Made by a program: the position numbers and the translations under genes. Below the pieces are notes generated by a model. That model was not told the origin of the DNA. It made no database searches and worked only from the letters and a program-made list of their open reading frames with translations. Positions 7,979 to 16,562 of a stretch of DNA of 64,000 nucleotides are shown here, piece by piece (positions within the stretch are counted from its first letter, which is position 1; each line of letters opens with the position of its first letter). Source of the stretch: Streptomyces sp. Ag109_O5-10 (lineage in GTDB: Bacteria; Actinomycetota; Actinomycetes; Streptomycetales; Streptomycetaceae); assembly GCF_900105755.1 (NCBI RefSeq), contig NZ_FNTQ01000001.1, positions 7,440,001 through 7,504,000 on the forward strand. The letters run 5' to 3'.

Positions 7979-9046
7979 CTACTCGAACTCGGTCCCGCCC
8001 TTCCGCGTCAGGTACGCCCCGCTCACCGCCTTCGCGATCGCCCGCCCCCCGGTCACCGCGCTGTACCGCTCCACCACCGGCCGGATCACCACACCCTCCC
8101 GCAGGTGCAGTCCCCGCCCGGACACGGTCTCCCGCCCGCTCGCGACCTCCAGCACCCGCTCGATGTCGTACGCCCCCTCGAACAGCCGTGGCACCAGGGG
8201 CAGCTCGCCCGCCAGGAACCTCGCCGCGTCCAGCCACCGCACCGTCCCGTCGCACTCGGCCGACACGTCGAACGCGGCGTACCCGAGCGACTCCCGCCGC
8301 CCGTCGGCCCCGTACGTCAGGTCCTGGACCCCGGCGCCGTACACCTCCCCGAAGATCCCGACCCGGCGTGCGCCGAGCCGTTCGGCGAGTCGGCGGGCCG
8401 CGTCGGCGACGCCGTGACCGCGCACCGCCCGCCAGTAGAGGTTGCGCGGATCCTCCTTGAGGGCCAGCGACTTCGCGCCGAAGCCCTTGGAGGAGACGTA
8501 CACGCGGTCCTCGCCGGCGACATACGTGAGCAGGCACGCCGAACCGTGGAGCTTCTCGGTGAGCACCACGGGCTCGCCGGGCTCGAAGACGCCGGGGTAG
8601 CGCTGGATGTTCTCGATGTCGACCCAGGGCAGCAGATCGGGTGCGGACTCGACGTCCCCGTCCATCGTGGGCGGGACCGGTGGTACCCACTTGGTGATGC
8701 CGAGGATCTCCGCGAAGTCGGCGCCCTCCGCCGCCGCCCGCGCCAGGTCGACGCCGGCCAGCGCCTTCGGGCGGCACACGATGCCCTGCGACAGCTCACC
8801 ACGCAGCCGCACCGCCCTGACCCGGTCCGCGTTGCTTCCCGCCAGCCGCCCGGTCAGCCCCAGCTCCTCGATCAGCCCGGCCGGCAGGACGGCCTGTTCG
8901 GGGATGTACAGGGCGGTCTCGCCGGTGCGGTACACGCCCTTGGCGACGACCGCGCGGTAGAGGCCCACCTGGGCCAGCTCCAGCGCGTCGGCGTTGGGGT
9001 GCTCGTGGACGGTCAGCACTTCGGCGGTGACGCGCAGCGTCGACAT
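7979..9046 (-). CDS. RNA ligase, DRB0094/Rnl5-like family
   Basis: A 355-residue protein of the RNA ligase family typified by Deinococcus DRB0094 (Rnl5), which seals nicks with 3'-OH/5'-phosphate ends. It has the N-terminal OB-like domain (residues 1-110), then the nucleotidyltransferase domain with motif I TEKLHGSACLL near residues 165-175 (Lys as the adenylylated residue), GIFGEVYGAGVQDL (motif III-like), and the C-terminal EGVVIRP (motif IV) and KAVS (motif V) segments. Length matches the family. No RtcA, Pnkp or Hen1 partner is adjacent. Confidence 0.85.
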   Translation of the reverse strand: MSTLRVTAEVLTVHEHPNADALELAQVGLYRAVVAKGVYRTGETALYIPEQAVLPAGLIEELGLTGRLAGSNADRVRAVRLRGELSQGIVCRPKALAGVDLARAAAEGADFAEILGITKWVPPVPPTMDGDVESAPDLLPWVDIENIQRYPGVFEPGEPVVLTEKLHGSACLLTYVAGEDRVYVSSKGFGAKSLALKEDPRNLYWRAVRGHGVADAARRLAERLGARRVGIFGEVYGAGVQDLTYGADGRRESLGYAAFDVSAECDGTVRWLDAARFLAGELPLVPRLFEGAYDIERVLEVASGRETVSGRGLHLREGVVIRPVVERYSAVTGGRAIAKAVSGAYLTRKGGTEFE

Positions 9047-9196
9047 CGGTGCTCCTCGCTCGGAGGGAATCCGCGGGATTCCTCAGCTGGGTCTCATCGG
9101 ACCCCACTCTCCGGACGGGAAACGGGTGGAACCAGCGGATTAGCCGCTGCTATGGCGCTGTCCTGAGCGGTCGCCCACCGCGGGCCGCCCGGCAGT

Positions 9197-9226
9197 TGGG
9201 GGTGCGGCATCCCCGGCGCACCCCCA
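9197..9226 (-). terminator. Hairpin after the hypothetical gene at 9232
   Basis: TGGGGGTGCG at 9197-9206 and CGCACCCCCA at 9217-9226 form a perfect 10-bp stem with a 10-nt loop, 6 nt beyond the stop of the minus-strand gene. No U-tract follows, as is common in Streptomyces terminators. Confidence 0.55.
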
Positions 9227-9231
9227 CGTGG

Positions 9232-9834
9232 TCAGGCCGACATGAGAAGCCGCCCGCGCCTGGCGTAGGCCAGGGCCTCGGCGGTGAGCACCGGACGCGG
9301 CACCAGGATCCCGCAGTCCGCGCAGACCGGACCGGCGGAGGGCTCGTGGTCCAGGTCGTACTTCCAGATGAGGCGCTCCCCTTCGCACACCGGGCAGACC
9401 GTGCCCGGCTCGCGCTCCAGGGCGGCGATCAGCCGTCGCAGCACCTCGGCGAGTGGTTCGTCGGGATGGACCCGTGGGTCGTCGCACCAGGCCACTCCGA
9501 ATCCGCCCCAGGTCAGCCGGTGCCAGTCGTCCACGCTGCCCGGGCGGCGCAGCCCGTCGTGCTTCTCCTTCTTGCGGCGCTCGGCGAACTCGCTCTCATA
9601 GCCGAGCCATACCGTCCGCGCCTCCTCCAGCTCCTCCAGTGCGCCCACGAGACGCGCCGGATCGGGGGAGCGGTCCTCGGGACCGAACCCGGCCCGCGAG
9701 CAGAGATGGTCCCAGGTCGCGCGGTGCCCGTAGGGAGCGAACCGCTCCAGGCACTTGCGCAGCGAGTAGCGCCGTAGCGCCAGATCGCACCGTGGGTCTC
9801 GCACCTGTCTCGCCAGACTCCGGAAACCGGCCAT
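9232..9834 (-). CDS. Hypothetical protein with zinc-ribbon-like cysteines
   Basis: A 200-residue protein I do not recognise. The N-terminal half is basic and helical with LEELEEARTVWLGYESEFAERRKKE. The C-terminal part has CPVC followed about 24 residues later by CADC, spacing consistent with a zinc ribbon (residues near 147-174). No signal peptide or membrane span. It is transcribed in the same direction as the RNA ligase gene but separated from it by a hairpin and 185 nt. ATG at 9834 is the only start giving the full frame. Confidence 0.7.
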   Translation of the reverse strand: MAGFRSLARQVRDPRCDLALRRYSLRKCLERFAPYGHRATWDHLCSRAGFGPEDRSPDPARLVGALEELEEARTVWLGYESEFAERRKKEKHDGLRRPGSVDDWHRLTWGGFGVAWCDDPRVHPDEPLAEVLRRLIAALEREPGTVCPVCEGERLIWKYDLDHEPSAGPVCADCGILVPRPVLTAEALAYARRGRLLMSA

Positions 9835-10102
9835 CGCCCTGCACCTCCGTCACACCTACGGCTGTACTTCGGTCACTTCGGCGTCACCGCACAGGCTCCG
9901 CGCGGCGTTGCCGTATAGACGTATCGACTCTCGAATCGGCTCCATCCGATTTCCGATGCCGTCCATAAGGCCGCCCGCCTTGACCGACCGCCGGTGACAC
10001 CGCCGACGCGGGCGACCACTCCAAAACTTGACGCATGTTCATCTTCAATCCCGGGGATACCGGCGGTAACGTCCGGCACCACCCCCGTCGTGAGGAGCTG
10101 CC

Positions 10103-12892
10103 ATGCCACGGCGCACCAGACATCACGCGTTGTTCGACAGACTGAGAACTCCCCGCAAGCTCCCCGGGTTCCTGAAAGCCGCATCCGTATGCGTGCTCAT
10201 CGCCGGGCTGCTCTCCCCGCTGGCGGCGGCGACCCCGGCAGGGGCGGCCACGGCCTCCAACGACTACTGCGGCGGCCAGTGTTCCGACATCCTGCCGCCC
10301 GGCGAGAACGGCAACGCCACCCTCGCCCAGATCCTGCTCAACCAGATCTTCGGCACCGAACCCGACCACGCCGAGGACCAGCTGGGCACCTACAACAGCC
10401 TGGCCACGGGCTACTCCACCCTCACCGACGCGAAGATCAACACGTTCTTCAACGACTCGTCGTTCGGGGTCGCTTCCGATCAAGTCGCCTCCACCGAGAA
10501 ACCGGCAGGCCGCGGCGACGTCACCATCGTCCGCGACAAGAAGGCCGGTGTGCCGCACATCACCGGTACCACCAGATACGGCACGGAGTTCGGCGCGGGG
10601 TACGCGGCCGCCGAGGACCGGCTGTGGCTCATGGACGTGTTCCGGCACGTCGGCCGCGGCCAGCTCACCACCTTCGCCGGCGGCGCCGCCTCCAACCAGG
10701 GCCTCGAGCAGGAGTTCTACCGCAACGCCCCCTACTCCGAGGCCGACCTCCAGGCGCAGATCGACAACGCCGTGGCCGACAACGGCGCCCGCGGCCAGCA
10801 GGCCCTCGCGGACGCCAACGCCTACCTCGACGGCATCAACTCCTACATCGACGCCTCCGACAGCGGCCGCTACTTCCCCGGCGAGTACGTCCTGACCGGG
10901 CACAAGGACTCGATCACCAACGCCGGCACGATCGACCACTTCAAGATCACCGACCTGGTGGCGCTGGCCTCCGTGATTGGCGCCCTGTTCGGCTCCGGCG
11001 GCGGGGGTGAGGTCAACAACGCCATATCGCTGCTCGCCGCCCAGCAGAAGTACGGTGTGACGGAGGGCACCAAGGTCTGGGAGTCGTTCCGCGAGCGCAA
11101 CGACCCCGAGGCCGCACTGACCGTCCATAACGGTGAAAGCTTCCCGTACGGTACCAAACCGGATGATCCGCAGGGCGAAGCGCTGCCCGACGCCGGTTCG
11201 GTGGCCACCGAACCGCTCGTCTACAACGCCACCGGCACCGGCGCCGGCCAGAGCGCCACCGCCGCGTCCGAGGCCGCGACCAAGACCGCGCTCGGCTCGG
11301 CCAGACGCGGCATGTCCAACGCCCTGGTCGTCAGCGGCAAGTACACCGCGAGCGGCCACCCCGTCGCCGTCTTCGGACCGCAGACCGGCTACTTCGCGCC
11401 ACAGCTGCTCATGCTCCAGGAGATCCAGGGCCCGGGCATCAGTGCCCGCGGCGCCTCCTTCGCCGGCTTGAGCATGTACGTCGAACTGGGCCGCGGCCAG
11501 GACTACGCGTGGTCCGCGACCACCTCCGGGCAGGACATCATCGACTCCTACGCGGTCGAACTCTGCCAGGACGACTACCACTACCTGTTCCACGGCACCT
11601 GCACGGCCATGGACGAGGTCGAGCAGACCAACTCCTGGAAGCCGACCACGGCCGACGGCACGGCCGCCGGCTCGTACACCATGAAGGTCTGGAAGACCAA
11701 GTACGGCCCGGTCGAGTACCGGGCCACCGTCGGCGGGAAGAAGGTCGCCTACACCACCCTGAGATCCTCCTACATGCACGAGGCCGACTCGATCATCGGC
11801 TTCCAGATGCTCAACGATCCCGACTACGTGAAGAGCCCGCAGACCTTCCAGAGCGCGGTGCAGCACATCAACTACACGTTCAACTGGTTCTACGCCGACT
11901 CGACCCACACCGCGTACTACAACAGCGGCAACAACCCGGTACGGGCCGGCGGGGTCGACGCCGAGTTCCCGGTCTGGGGCCGGGCCGCCTACGAGTGGCA
12001 GAACTGGAACCCGGCCACCAACACGGCCGACTACACCCCGGCCGCCCAGCACCCCCAGTCGGTCGACCAGGACTACTACATCTCCTGGAACAACAAACAG
12101 GCGCTGAACTACACCACCGCCAGCTGGGGCGACGGCTCGGTCCACCGCGGCAACCTGCTCGAGGACCGGGTCAGGAAACTCGTCGCCGCCGGGGGCGTGA
12201 CCCGCTCTTCGCTCGTCAAGGCCATGGCGGACGCGTCGCTCACGGACCTGCGTGCCGAGGACGTCCTGCCGGACCTGCTGAAGGTGGTCAACAGCAGTAC
12301 GGTCACCGACTCCACTGCCGCCGCGGCCGTCACCAAGCTCCAGACCTGGCTGACCGCGGGCGGCAAGAGAACGGAGACCTCGGCGGGTTCGAAGACGTAC
12401 GCCAACGCCGACGCCATCCGGATCCTGGACGCCTGGTGGCCGCTGCTGGTGAAGGCCGAGTTCCAGCCCGGCCTCGGTGACGCCCTGTACACCGCGTTCA
12501 CCAACAACCTGTACATCGACGAGACCCCGTCGGCCGCCCACGGGCCGACCGGTGCGCATGCCGGAAGCTCCTTCCAGTACGGCTGGTGGAGTTATGTCGA
12601 CAAGGACATCCGGTCGGTGCTCGGGCAGACCGTGTCGGGACCGCTCGCCGAGCAGTACTGCGGCGGCGGCAGCCTCAGCGCCTGCCGGGACATCCTCATC
12701 AGCACCCTGAAGACGGCGGCCGGCACCGGCGCGTCCACCGTCTACCCCGGGGACTCGCTGTGCTCGGCGGGCGACCAGTGGTGCGCCGACTCGATCGTGC
12801 AGCGCACCCTGGGCGGCATCAAGCACTACAACATCAGCTGGCAGAACCGGCCGACCTTCCAGCAGGTCGTCGAGTTCACGTCACACCGGTGA
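10103..12892 (+). CDS. Secreted penicillin acylase family protein (Ntn hydrolase)
   Basis: A 929-residue secreted precursor. The N terminus is basic, then a hydrophobic span (SVCVLIAGLLSPLAA) and an AxA-type cleavage site near residue 50. The alpha-subunit region contains RDKKAGVPHITG and GAGYAAAEDRLWLMD, conserved in penicillin amidase family enzymes. RRGMSNALVVSGKYT places the predicted autocatalytic N-terminal nucleophile at Ser405. Related Streptomyces enzymes hydrolyse acyl amides such as cyclic lipopeptides, penicillins or acyl-homoserine lactones; the substrate here is unknown. Four cysteine pairs near the ends fit an extracellular enzyme. Confidence 0.93.
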   Translation: MPRRTRHHALFDRLRTPRKLPGFLKAASVCVLIAGLLSPLAAATPAGAATASNDYCGGQCSDILPPGENGNATLAQILLNQIFGTEPDHAEDQLGTYNSLATGYSTLTDAKINTFFNDSSFGVASDQVASTEKPAGRGDVTIVRDKKAGVPHITGTTRYGTEFGAGYAAAEDRLWLMDVFRHVGRGQLTTFAGGAASNQGLEQEFYRNAPYSEADLQAQIDNAVADNGARGQQALADANAYLDGINSYIDASDSGRYFPGEYVLTGHKDSITNAGTIDHFKITDLVALASVIGALFGSGGGGEVNNAISLLAAQQKYGVTEGTKVWESFRERNDPEAALTVHNGESFPYGTKPDDPQGEALPDAGSVATEPLVYNATGTGAGQSATAASEAATKTALGSARRGMSNALVVSGKYTASGHPVAVFGPQTGYFAPQLLMLQEIQGPGISARGASFAGLSMYVELGRGQDYAWSATTSGQDIIDSYAVELCQDDYHYLFHGTCTAMDEVEQTNSWKPTTADGTAAGSYTMKVWKTKYGPVEYRATVGGKKVAYTTLRSSYMHEADSIIGFQMLNDPDYVKSPQTFQSAVQHINYTFNWFYADSTHTAYYNSGNNPVRAGGVDAEFPVWGRAAYEWQNWNPATNTADYTPAAQHPQSVDQDYYISWNNKQALNYTTASWGDGSVHRGNLLEDRVRKLVAAGGVTRSSLVKAMADASLTDLRAEDVLPDLLKVVNSSTVTDSTAAAAVTKLQTWLTAGGKRTETSAGSKTYANADAIRILDAWWPLLVKAEFQPGLGDALYTAFTNNLYIDETPSAAHGPTGAHAGSSFQYGWWSYVDKDIRSVLGQTVSGPLAEQYCGGGSLSACRDILISTLKTAAGTGASTVYPGDSLCSAGDQWCADSIVQRTLGGIKHYNISWQNRPTFQQVVEFTSHR

Positions 12893-12952
12893 GCCGAACG
12901 CAGGTCAGCCGAACGCAGGTCAGCCGAACGCCGGTGAGCAGCACGCCGGTCG
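12893..12952 (+). repeat. 15-nt tandem repeat after acylase stop
   Basis: Three head-to-tail units of GCCGAACGCAGGTCA (12893-12907, exact copy 12908-12922, two changes at 12923-12937) plus a more degenerate fourth unit to 12952. The array begins directly after the acylase stop codon and lies in the convergent gap before the hydrolase gene. Unit length is five codons, but the reading frame that would translate it is not a gene. Confidence 0.75.
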
Positions 12953-12975
12953 GCTGATGCCGCACGGCGGCGGGG

Positions 12976-14295
12976 TCACGTGATGTGCCCCGCCGCCAGC
13001 ACCACCCGCGCCAGTTCGGGGTGCACGATGTCGCTGTGCGCCCCGGACGGCGGCCCGCCCCGCTTCACGACCGCCGCCGCGTCGACGTTCACACAGCCCG
13101 GCGCGGCGAGCGGGCCGCGCAGCGCCGCCGCCAGGTCCAGCGACCGGGTGCCCGGCACCTCCTGGACACCGTCGTGGCCCATCGCGCCCCATCTGGCGCC
13201 CAGCATCCGCGCGACGTCCTCGCCCAGCGCCGACTCGCAGTCGTCCGCCATCCGCGAGGCCAGCGGGTACAGCGTGCCCAGCGACTCGTCGAAGTGGGAG
13301 TAGCAGCACACCAGCGGGCCGTCGATCCGGTTCTGCTGCCCCTGGAGCACCCCGCCGGCGCGCGGGTCGTGCGGCAGCCGGGCGGCGAACGCGTAGTGCG
13401 AGAACGCCCCTTGCAGCAGGGTCACGGACTTCACCGTGCGCACCCCGTCCGGCAGCCCGCGTAGCGCGAACGACACCAGCCGGCCGCCGAAGCTGTGCCC
13501 CACCAGGTGCACCCGCAGCTCCGGTGCCGCCCCGGCCAGCTGCCCGATCACCCGCCCGAGCCCCCGCTCCCCGACGGTCCCCGCGCGCCGCTTCATCGCG
13601 TAGTACGTCGCCTGCCGCAGCAGTTCCTTCGCGCCGTCCCAGGGGTTCGGCACCGTGAACCCGGCCGCGCCGCCGCTGCCCCGCCGGGCGGCCAGCGCCG
13701 CCGCGAACTCCTCGCACAGAGCGGTGACGTCCCCGCTGAACAGCACCGGCTCGCTCTGCGGGACGCCCTCCGCGAGCGTGTCCGCCGCGAACAGCGGCTG
13801 CGGGCCGCCGGGGAGGACCTCGACCAGCACCCGGACAAGGCGTCCGAACTCCTCCAGCTCGTTCGCCGGCCGCTGGTCCAGCATCCGCGCGATCTGGTCG
13901 ACCACGGTGGCCCGCCCCGGGAACGTCTCAAGCAGCGCGTGCCGGGTGTCCTTGTCGAGGACGGGTGCCTGCGACTCCTCGGCCTCCATGGCCACCACGG
14001 ACTTGGGGAAGTCGGGGATCGGCTCGTCGCAGAACCGCATCGAAGGCCAGATCACCCCGGCGTACCCAATGCGTGCCTTCGGCGCGAGCTTCGGGACCGG
14101 CGCGAAGAACCGCCGGTACAGGCGGGTCGCCCCGGAACGGTCGTTGTTCCAGCCGTGCGCGAAGACGATCAGGTCGCGCAGGCCGTGGCCGCCGATCTCG
14201 TCCAGCAGCCGGTCGCGTTCGGCGCCGTCCGGGTCCCCGTCCGCGTCGAAGGTCAGTTCCCAGTAGGGAGCCACGCTCATCCCAGGATCCGCCAT
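12976..14295 (-). CDS. Alpha/beta hydrolase-like protein
   Basis: A 439-residue protein with an alpha/beta-hydrolase core: LIVFAHGWNNDRSGATRLYRR near residues 42-62 forms the oxyanion-hole region, and LVGHSFGGRLVSF near residue 270 is the nucleophile elbow with Ser in GHSFGG. A candidate acid/His pair lies in the last third (CYSHFDESLG, SGAHSDIVHPE). No signal peptide is seen, suggesting a cytosolic serine hydrolase or lipase-like enzyme. The long insertion between strands is typical of Streptomyces proteins annotated as serine-threonine protein kinase or lipase by similarity; substrate unknown. ATG at 14295 is used because the fold starts soon after. Confidence 0.75.
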   Translation of the reverse strand: MADPGMSVAPYWELTFDADGDPDGAERDRLLDEIGGHGLRDLIVFAHGWNNDRSGATRLYRRFFAPVPKLAPKARIGYAGVIWPSMRFCDEPIPDFPKSVVAMEAEESQAPVLDKDTRHALLETFPGRATVVDQIARMLDQRPANELEEFGRLVRVLVEVLPGGPQPLFAADTLAEGVPQSEPVLFSGDVTALCEEFAAALAARRGSGGAAGFTVPNPWDGAKELLRQATYYAMKRRAGTVGERGLGRVIGQLAGAAPELRVHLVGHSFGGRLVSFALRGLPDGVRTVKSVTLLQGAFSHYAFAARLPHDPRAGGVLQGQQNRIDGPLVCCYSHFDESLGTLYPLASRMADDCESALGEDVARMLGARWGAMGHDGVQEVPGTRSLDLAAALRGPLAAPGCVNVDAAAVVKRGGPPSGAHSDIVHPELARVVLAAGHIT

Positions 14296-14375
14296 ACCAG
14301 GCTCCTCGTCCCCCGAACAGGTGCGATGTGCGCGCATCGTCCCGCCACGGGGCAAGGTTGGCCATACAACGCGCC

Positions 14376-15611
14376 TCACCTGTAGAGGAGAAATTCCTTT
14401 CGGACCCGGCGGAACGCGGCGAGTTCGTCCTGCCAGGCGCCGACGATCTCGTCCGGGCCCGCGCCGGCGTCGGTCATCGTGCGCACGCGCGTCGACCCGG
14501 TGAGCTTGTCGATCCAGTCGTCCTCGCGCCAGGCGAAGCCGCTCCACGCCCTCTTCGCGGTGACCAGGAGGCCGATTCCGGTGCGCACGGGGTCGTAGGC
14601 GGCCCGGTCGTGCACGTGGATCTGCACCCCGCCGACGGTCCTGCCCTGGAACTTGGAGAAGGTGGGCGCGAAGTACGCCTCCCGGAACCGCACGCCCGGC
14701 AGCGCGAGTTCGTTGGCGGCGGCCGCCCAGCGCGCGTCGATGCCCTCCGCGCCCAGCAGTTCGAAGGGACGGGTGGTGCCGCGGCCCTCCGACAGGTTCG
14801 TGCCCTCGAAGAGGCAGGTCCCCGAGTAGACGAGGGCGGTGTCCGGGGTGGGCATGTTGGGACTCGGCGGCACCCAGGGCAGGCCGTACGCGTCGTAGAA
14901 GCGGGAGCGCCGCCAGCCCGTCATCGGTACGACGTCCAGCGCGACCGGCGGGTCCAGGAACTCCGCGTTGAACAGCCGCGCGAGCTCGCCGACCGTCATC
15001 CCGTGCGCCTGCGCGATCGGCTGCCTGCCGACGAAACTGGCGAACTCCCGGTGCAGGACCGGGCCCTCGGCGGTGCGGCCGGTCACCGGGTTCGGGCGGT
15101 CGAGGACGACGAAGCGCTTGCCGGCCAGCCGGGCGGCCGCCATGCAGTCGTACAGCGTCCAGATGTAGGTGTAGAAGCGGGCGCCGACGTCCTGGATGTC
15201 GAAGACGATCGTGTCCACGCCGGAGGCGGTGAAGACGTCGGCGAGGGGCTGTCCGCTCTTGAGGTACGTGTCGTAGACGGGGAGGCCGGTCGCCGGGTCG
15301 TCGTAGCGGCCCTCGGAGCCGCCGGCCTGGGCGGTGCCGCGGAAACCGTGCTCCGGACCGAAGACCGCCGTCAGCCGGACCCGGGGGTCGGCGTGCATGA
15401 CGTCGACGATGTGGCGGGCGTCGGGGGTGATGCCGGTGGGGTTGGTGACGATGCCGACCTTCTGGGCGGCGAGGAGGGAGTAGCCGTCGGCGGAGAGGTG
15501 GTCGAAACCGGTCTCGAGGGTGCCGTGGGCGTCGGCCGTGGTGGCCGGCACCGCGGTGAGCGAGGCGGTGGCCGTGGCAGCGGCGAGCAGAGCTCTTCTG
15601 GACAGGCGCAT
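14376..15611 (-). CDS. Secreted DUF1343 protein, NamZ-like exo-beta-N-acetylmuramidase
   Basis: A 411-residue exported protein. The N terminus MRLSRRALLAAATATASL has a twin-arginine-like pair followed by a hydrophobic stretch and an Ala-rich cleavage region. The DUF1343 domain follows with KVGIVTNPTGI, GPEHGFRGTAQAG, DIQDVGARFYTYIWTL and VLDRPNP, all characteristic. Characterised NamZ enzymes remove MurNAc from the non-reducing end of muropeptides, so a cell-wall recycling or scavenging role is likely. The start at 15611 places the signal at the N terminus; the frame is open far upstream but without a signal. Confidence 0.88.
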   Translation of the reverse strand: MRLSRRALLAAATATASLTAVPATTADAHGTLETGFDHLSADGYSLLAAQKVGIVTNPTGITPDARHIVDVMHADPRVRLTAVFGPEHGFRGTAQAGGSEGRYDDPATGLPVYDTYLKSGQPLADVFTASGVDTIVFDIQDVGARFYTYIWTLYDCMAAARLAGKRFVVLDRPNPVTGRTAEGPVLHREFASFVGRQPIAQAHGMTVGELARLFNAEFLDPPVALDVVPMTGWRRSRFYDAYGLPWVPPSPNMPTPDTALVYSGTCLFEGTNLSEGRGTTRPFELLGAEGIDARWAAAANELALPGVRFREAYFAPTFSKFQGRTVGGVQIHVHDRAAYDPVRTGIGLLVTAKRAWSGFAWREDDWIDKLTGSTRVRTMTDAGAGPDEIVGAWQDELAAFRRVRKEFLLYR

Positions 15612-15673
15612 GGGTGTGACCTCCACGTCGAGTGCTCCCGCGTGAAGTCTGGCAGGCCGCGGTCCGGATGCGG

Positions 15674-15706
15674 CGGGTCGCGCGGTTCCCCGCGCCCCTT
15701 TCGGGA
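15674..15706 (-). repeat. Dispersed Streptomyces intergenic repeat, copy C (short)
   Basis: GCGGGTCGCGCGGTTCCCC followed by GCGCCCCTTTCGGG matches the core of the repeat at 7849-7890. It sits between the divergent DUF1343 and SDR promoters. Confidence 0.5.
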
Positions 15707-15734
15707 CGCGGTGAGGTGGGCCCTTTCCTGGAAC

Positions 15735-15752
15735 ATACCGACCGGTTAGTGT
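15735..15752. promoter_or_regulatory. TetR-type operator upstream of SDR/ligase operon
   Basis: ATACCGACCGGTTAGTGT resembles the palindrome ACCGACCGGTCGGT and lies 45 nt before the SDR start. It agrees at most positions with ATGCCGACCAGTCGGTAT at 33029-33046, upstream of the phosphotransferase/acyl-CoA dehydrogenase operon. The TetR gene at the end of this operon is the likely binder (inference). Confidence 0.6.
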
Positions 15753-15797
15753 GTCCGTGCTGAGCCGAGTCTGGTCGCGTCGTGTCGAAGGAGACCG

Positions 15798-16562
15798 ATG
15801 GTGGGAGCCGTGCAAGATGCCCGAGTCGTCGTCACCGGGGCGGGAGGTGGTATCGGCGCCGCGCTCGCCCGGCGGTTCGCCGCCGAGGGCGCCCGGGTCG
15901 TCGTGAACGACCTGGACGGGGACAAGGCGGCCGCGGTCGCGGCGGAGATCGGCGGGATCGCCCTTCCGGGGGACGCGTCCGGCATCGTCGGCGCCGCCCG
16001 GGACGCGCTCGGCGGGGGCGTCGACGTCTACTGCGCCAACGCCGGGCTCGGGTCGGGCGGGTCCGAGGCGGCCGACGCGGCCGTGTGGGAGTCCGCCTGG
16101 GACGTCAACGTGATGGCGCACGTACGGGCCGCGCAGGAGCTGGTGCCGGAGTGGCTGGAGCGGGGGAGCGCGCGGTTCGTGTCGACCGTGTCCGCGGCCG
16201 GGCTGCTCACCATGATCGGGGCCGCCCCCTACAGCGTCACCAAGCACGCCGCGTACGCCTTCGCCGAGTGGCTGTCGCTGACCTACCGGCACCGGGGCCT
16301 GAAGGTGCACGCCATCTGCCCGCAGGGCGTCCGTACCGACATGCTCGCCGCCACCGGCAGCGCCGGCGACATCGTGCTCCAGCCGACCGCCATCGAACCG
16401 GAGGCCGTCGCCGACGCGCTGTTCAAGGGGATGACGGAGGACCGTTTCCTGATCCTGCCGCACCCCGAGGTCGCCGGCTTCTACCAGGCGCGGGCCACCG
16501 ACCCGGACCGCTGGCTGACGAACATGAACCACATCCAGCAGAAGTGGGAGGCCACCCGGTGA
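15798..16562 (+). CDS. SDR family oxidoreductase
   Basis: A 254-residue short-chain dehydrogenase/reductase. The cofactor motif TGAGGGIGAALARRFAAEG (residues 13-31) and an Asp-rich VVNDLDGDKA suggest NAD(H). The NAG motif appears in YCANAGLGSGG, the active-site Ser in STVSAAGL, and YSVTKHA supplies the Tyr-x3-Lys pair. It is first in an operon with an acyl-CoA ligase, whose GTG overlaps its stop by 4 nt, and a TetR gene. It probably oxidises a hydroxyl on the acid or acyl-CoA handled by the ligase. Confidence 0.94.
   Translation: MVGAVQDARVVVTGAGGGIGAALARRFAAEGARVVVNDLDGDKAAAVAAEIGGIALPGDASGIVGAARDALGGGVDVYCANAGLGSGGSEAADAAVWESAWDVNVMAHVRAAQELVPEWLERGSARFVSTVSAAGLLTMIGAAPYSVTKHAAYAFAEWLSLTYRHRGLKVHAICPQGVRTDMLAATGSAGDIVLQPTAIEPEAVADALFKGMTEDRFLILPHPEVAGFYQARATDPDRWLTNMNHIQQKWEATR

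Noticed and set aside
9884..12826. Long minus-strand open frame opposite the penicillin acylase gene
   Set aside because: Shadow frame of the acylase coding strand; repetitive composition and no recognisable family.
12893..12952. Tandem repeat considered as a CRISPR array
   Set aside because: Units are contiguous 15-mers without spacers and no cas genes are nearby.
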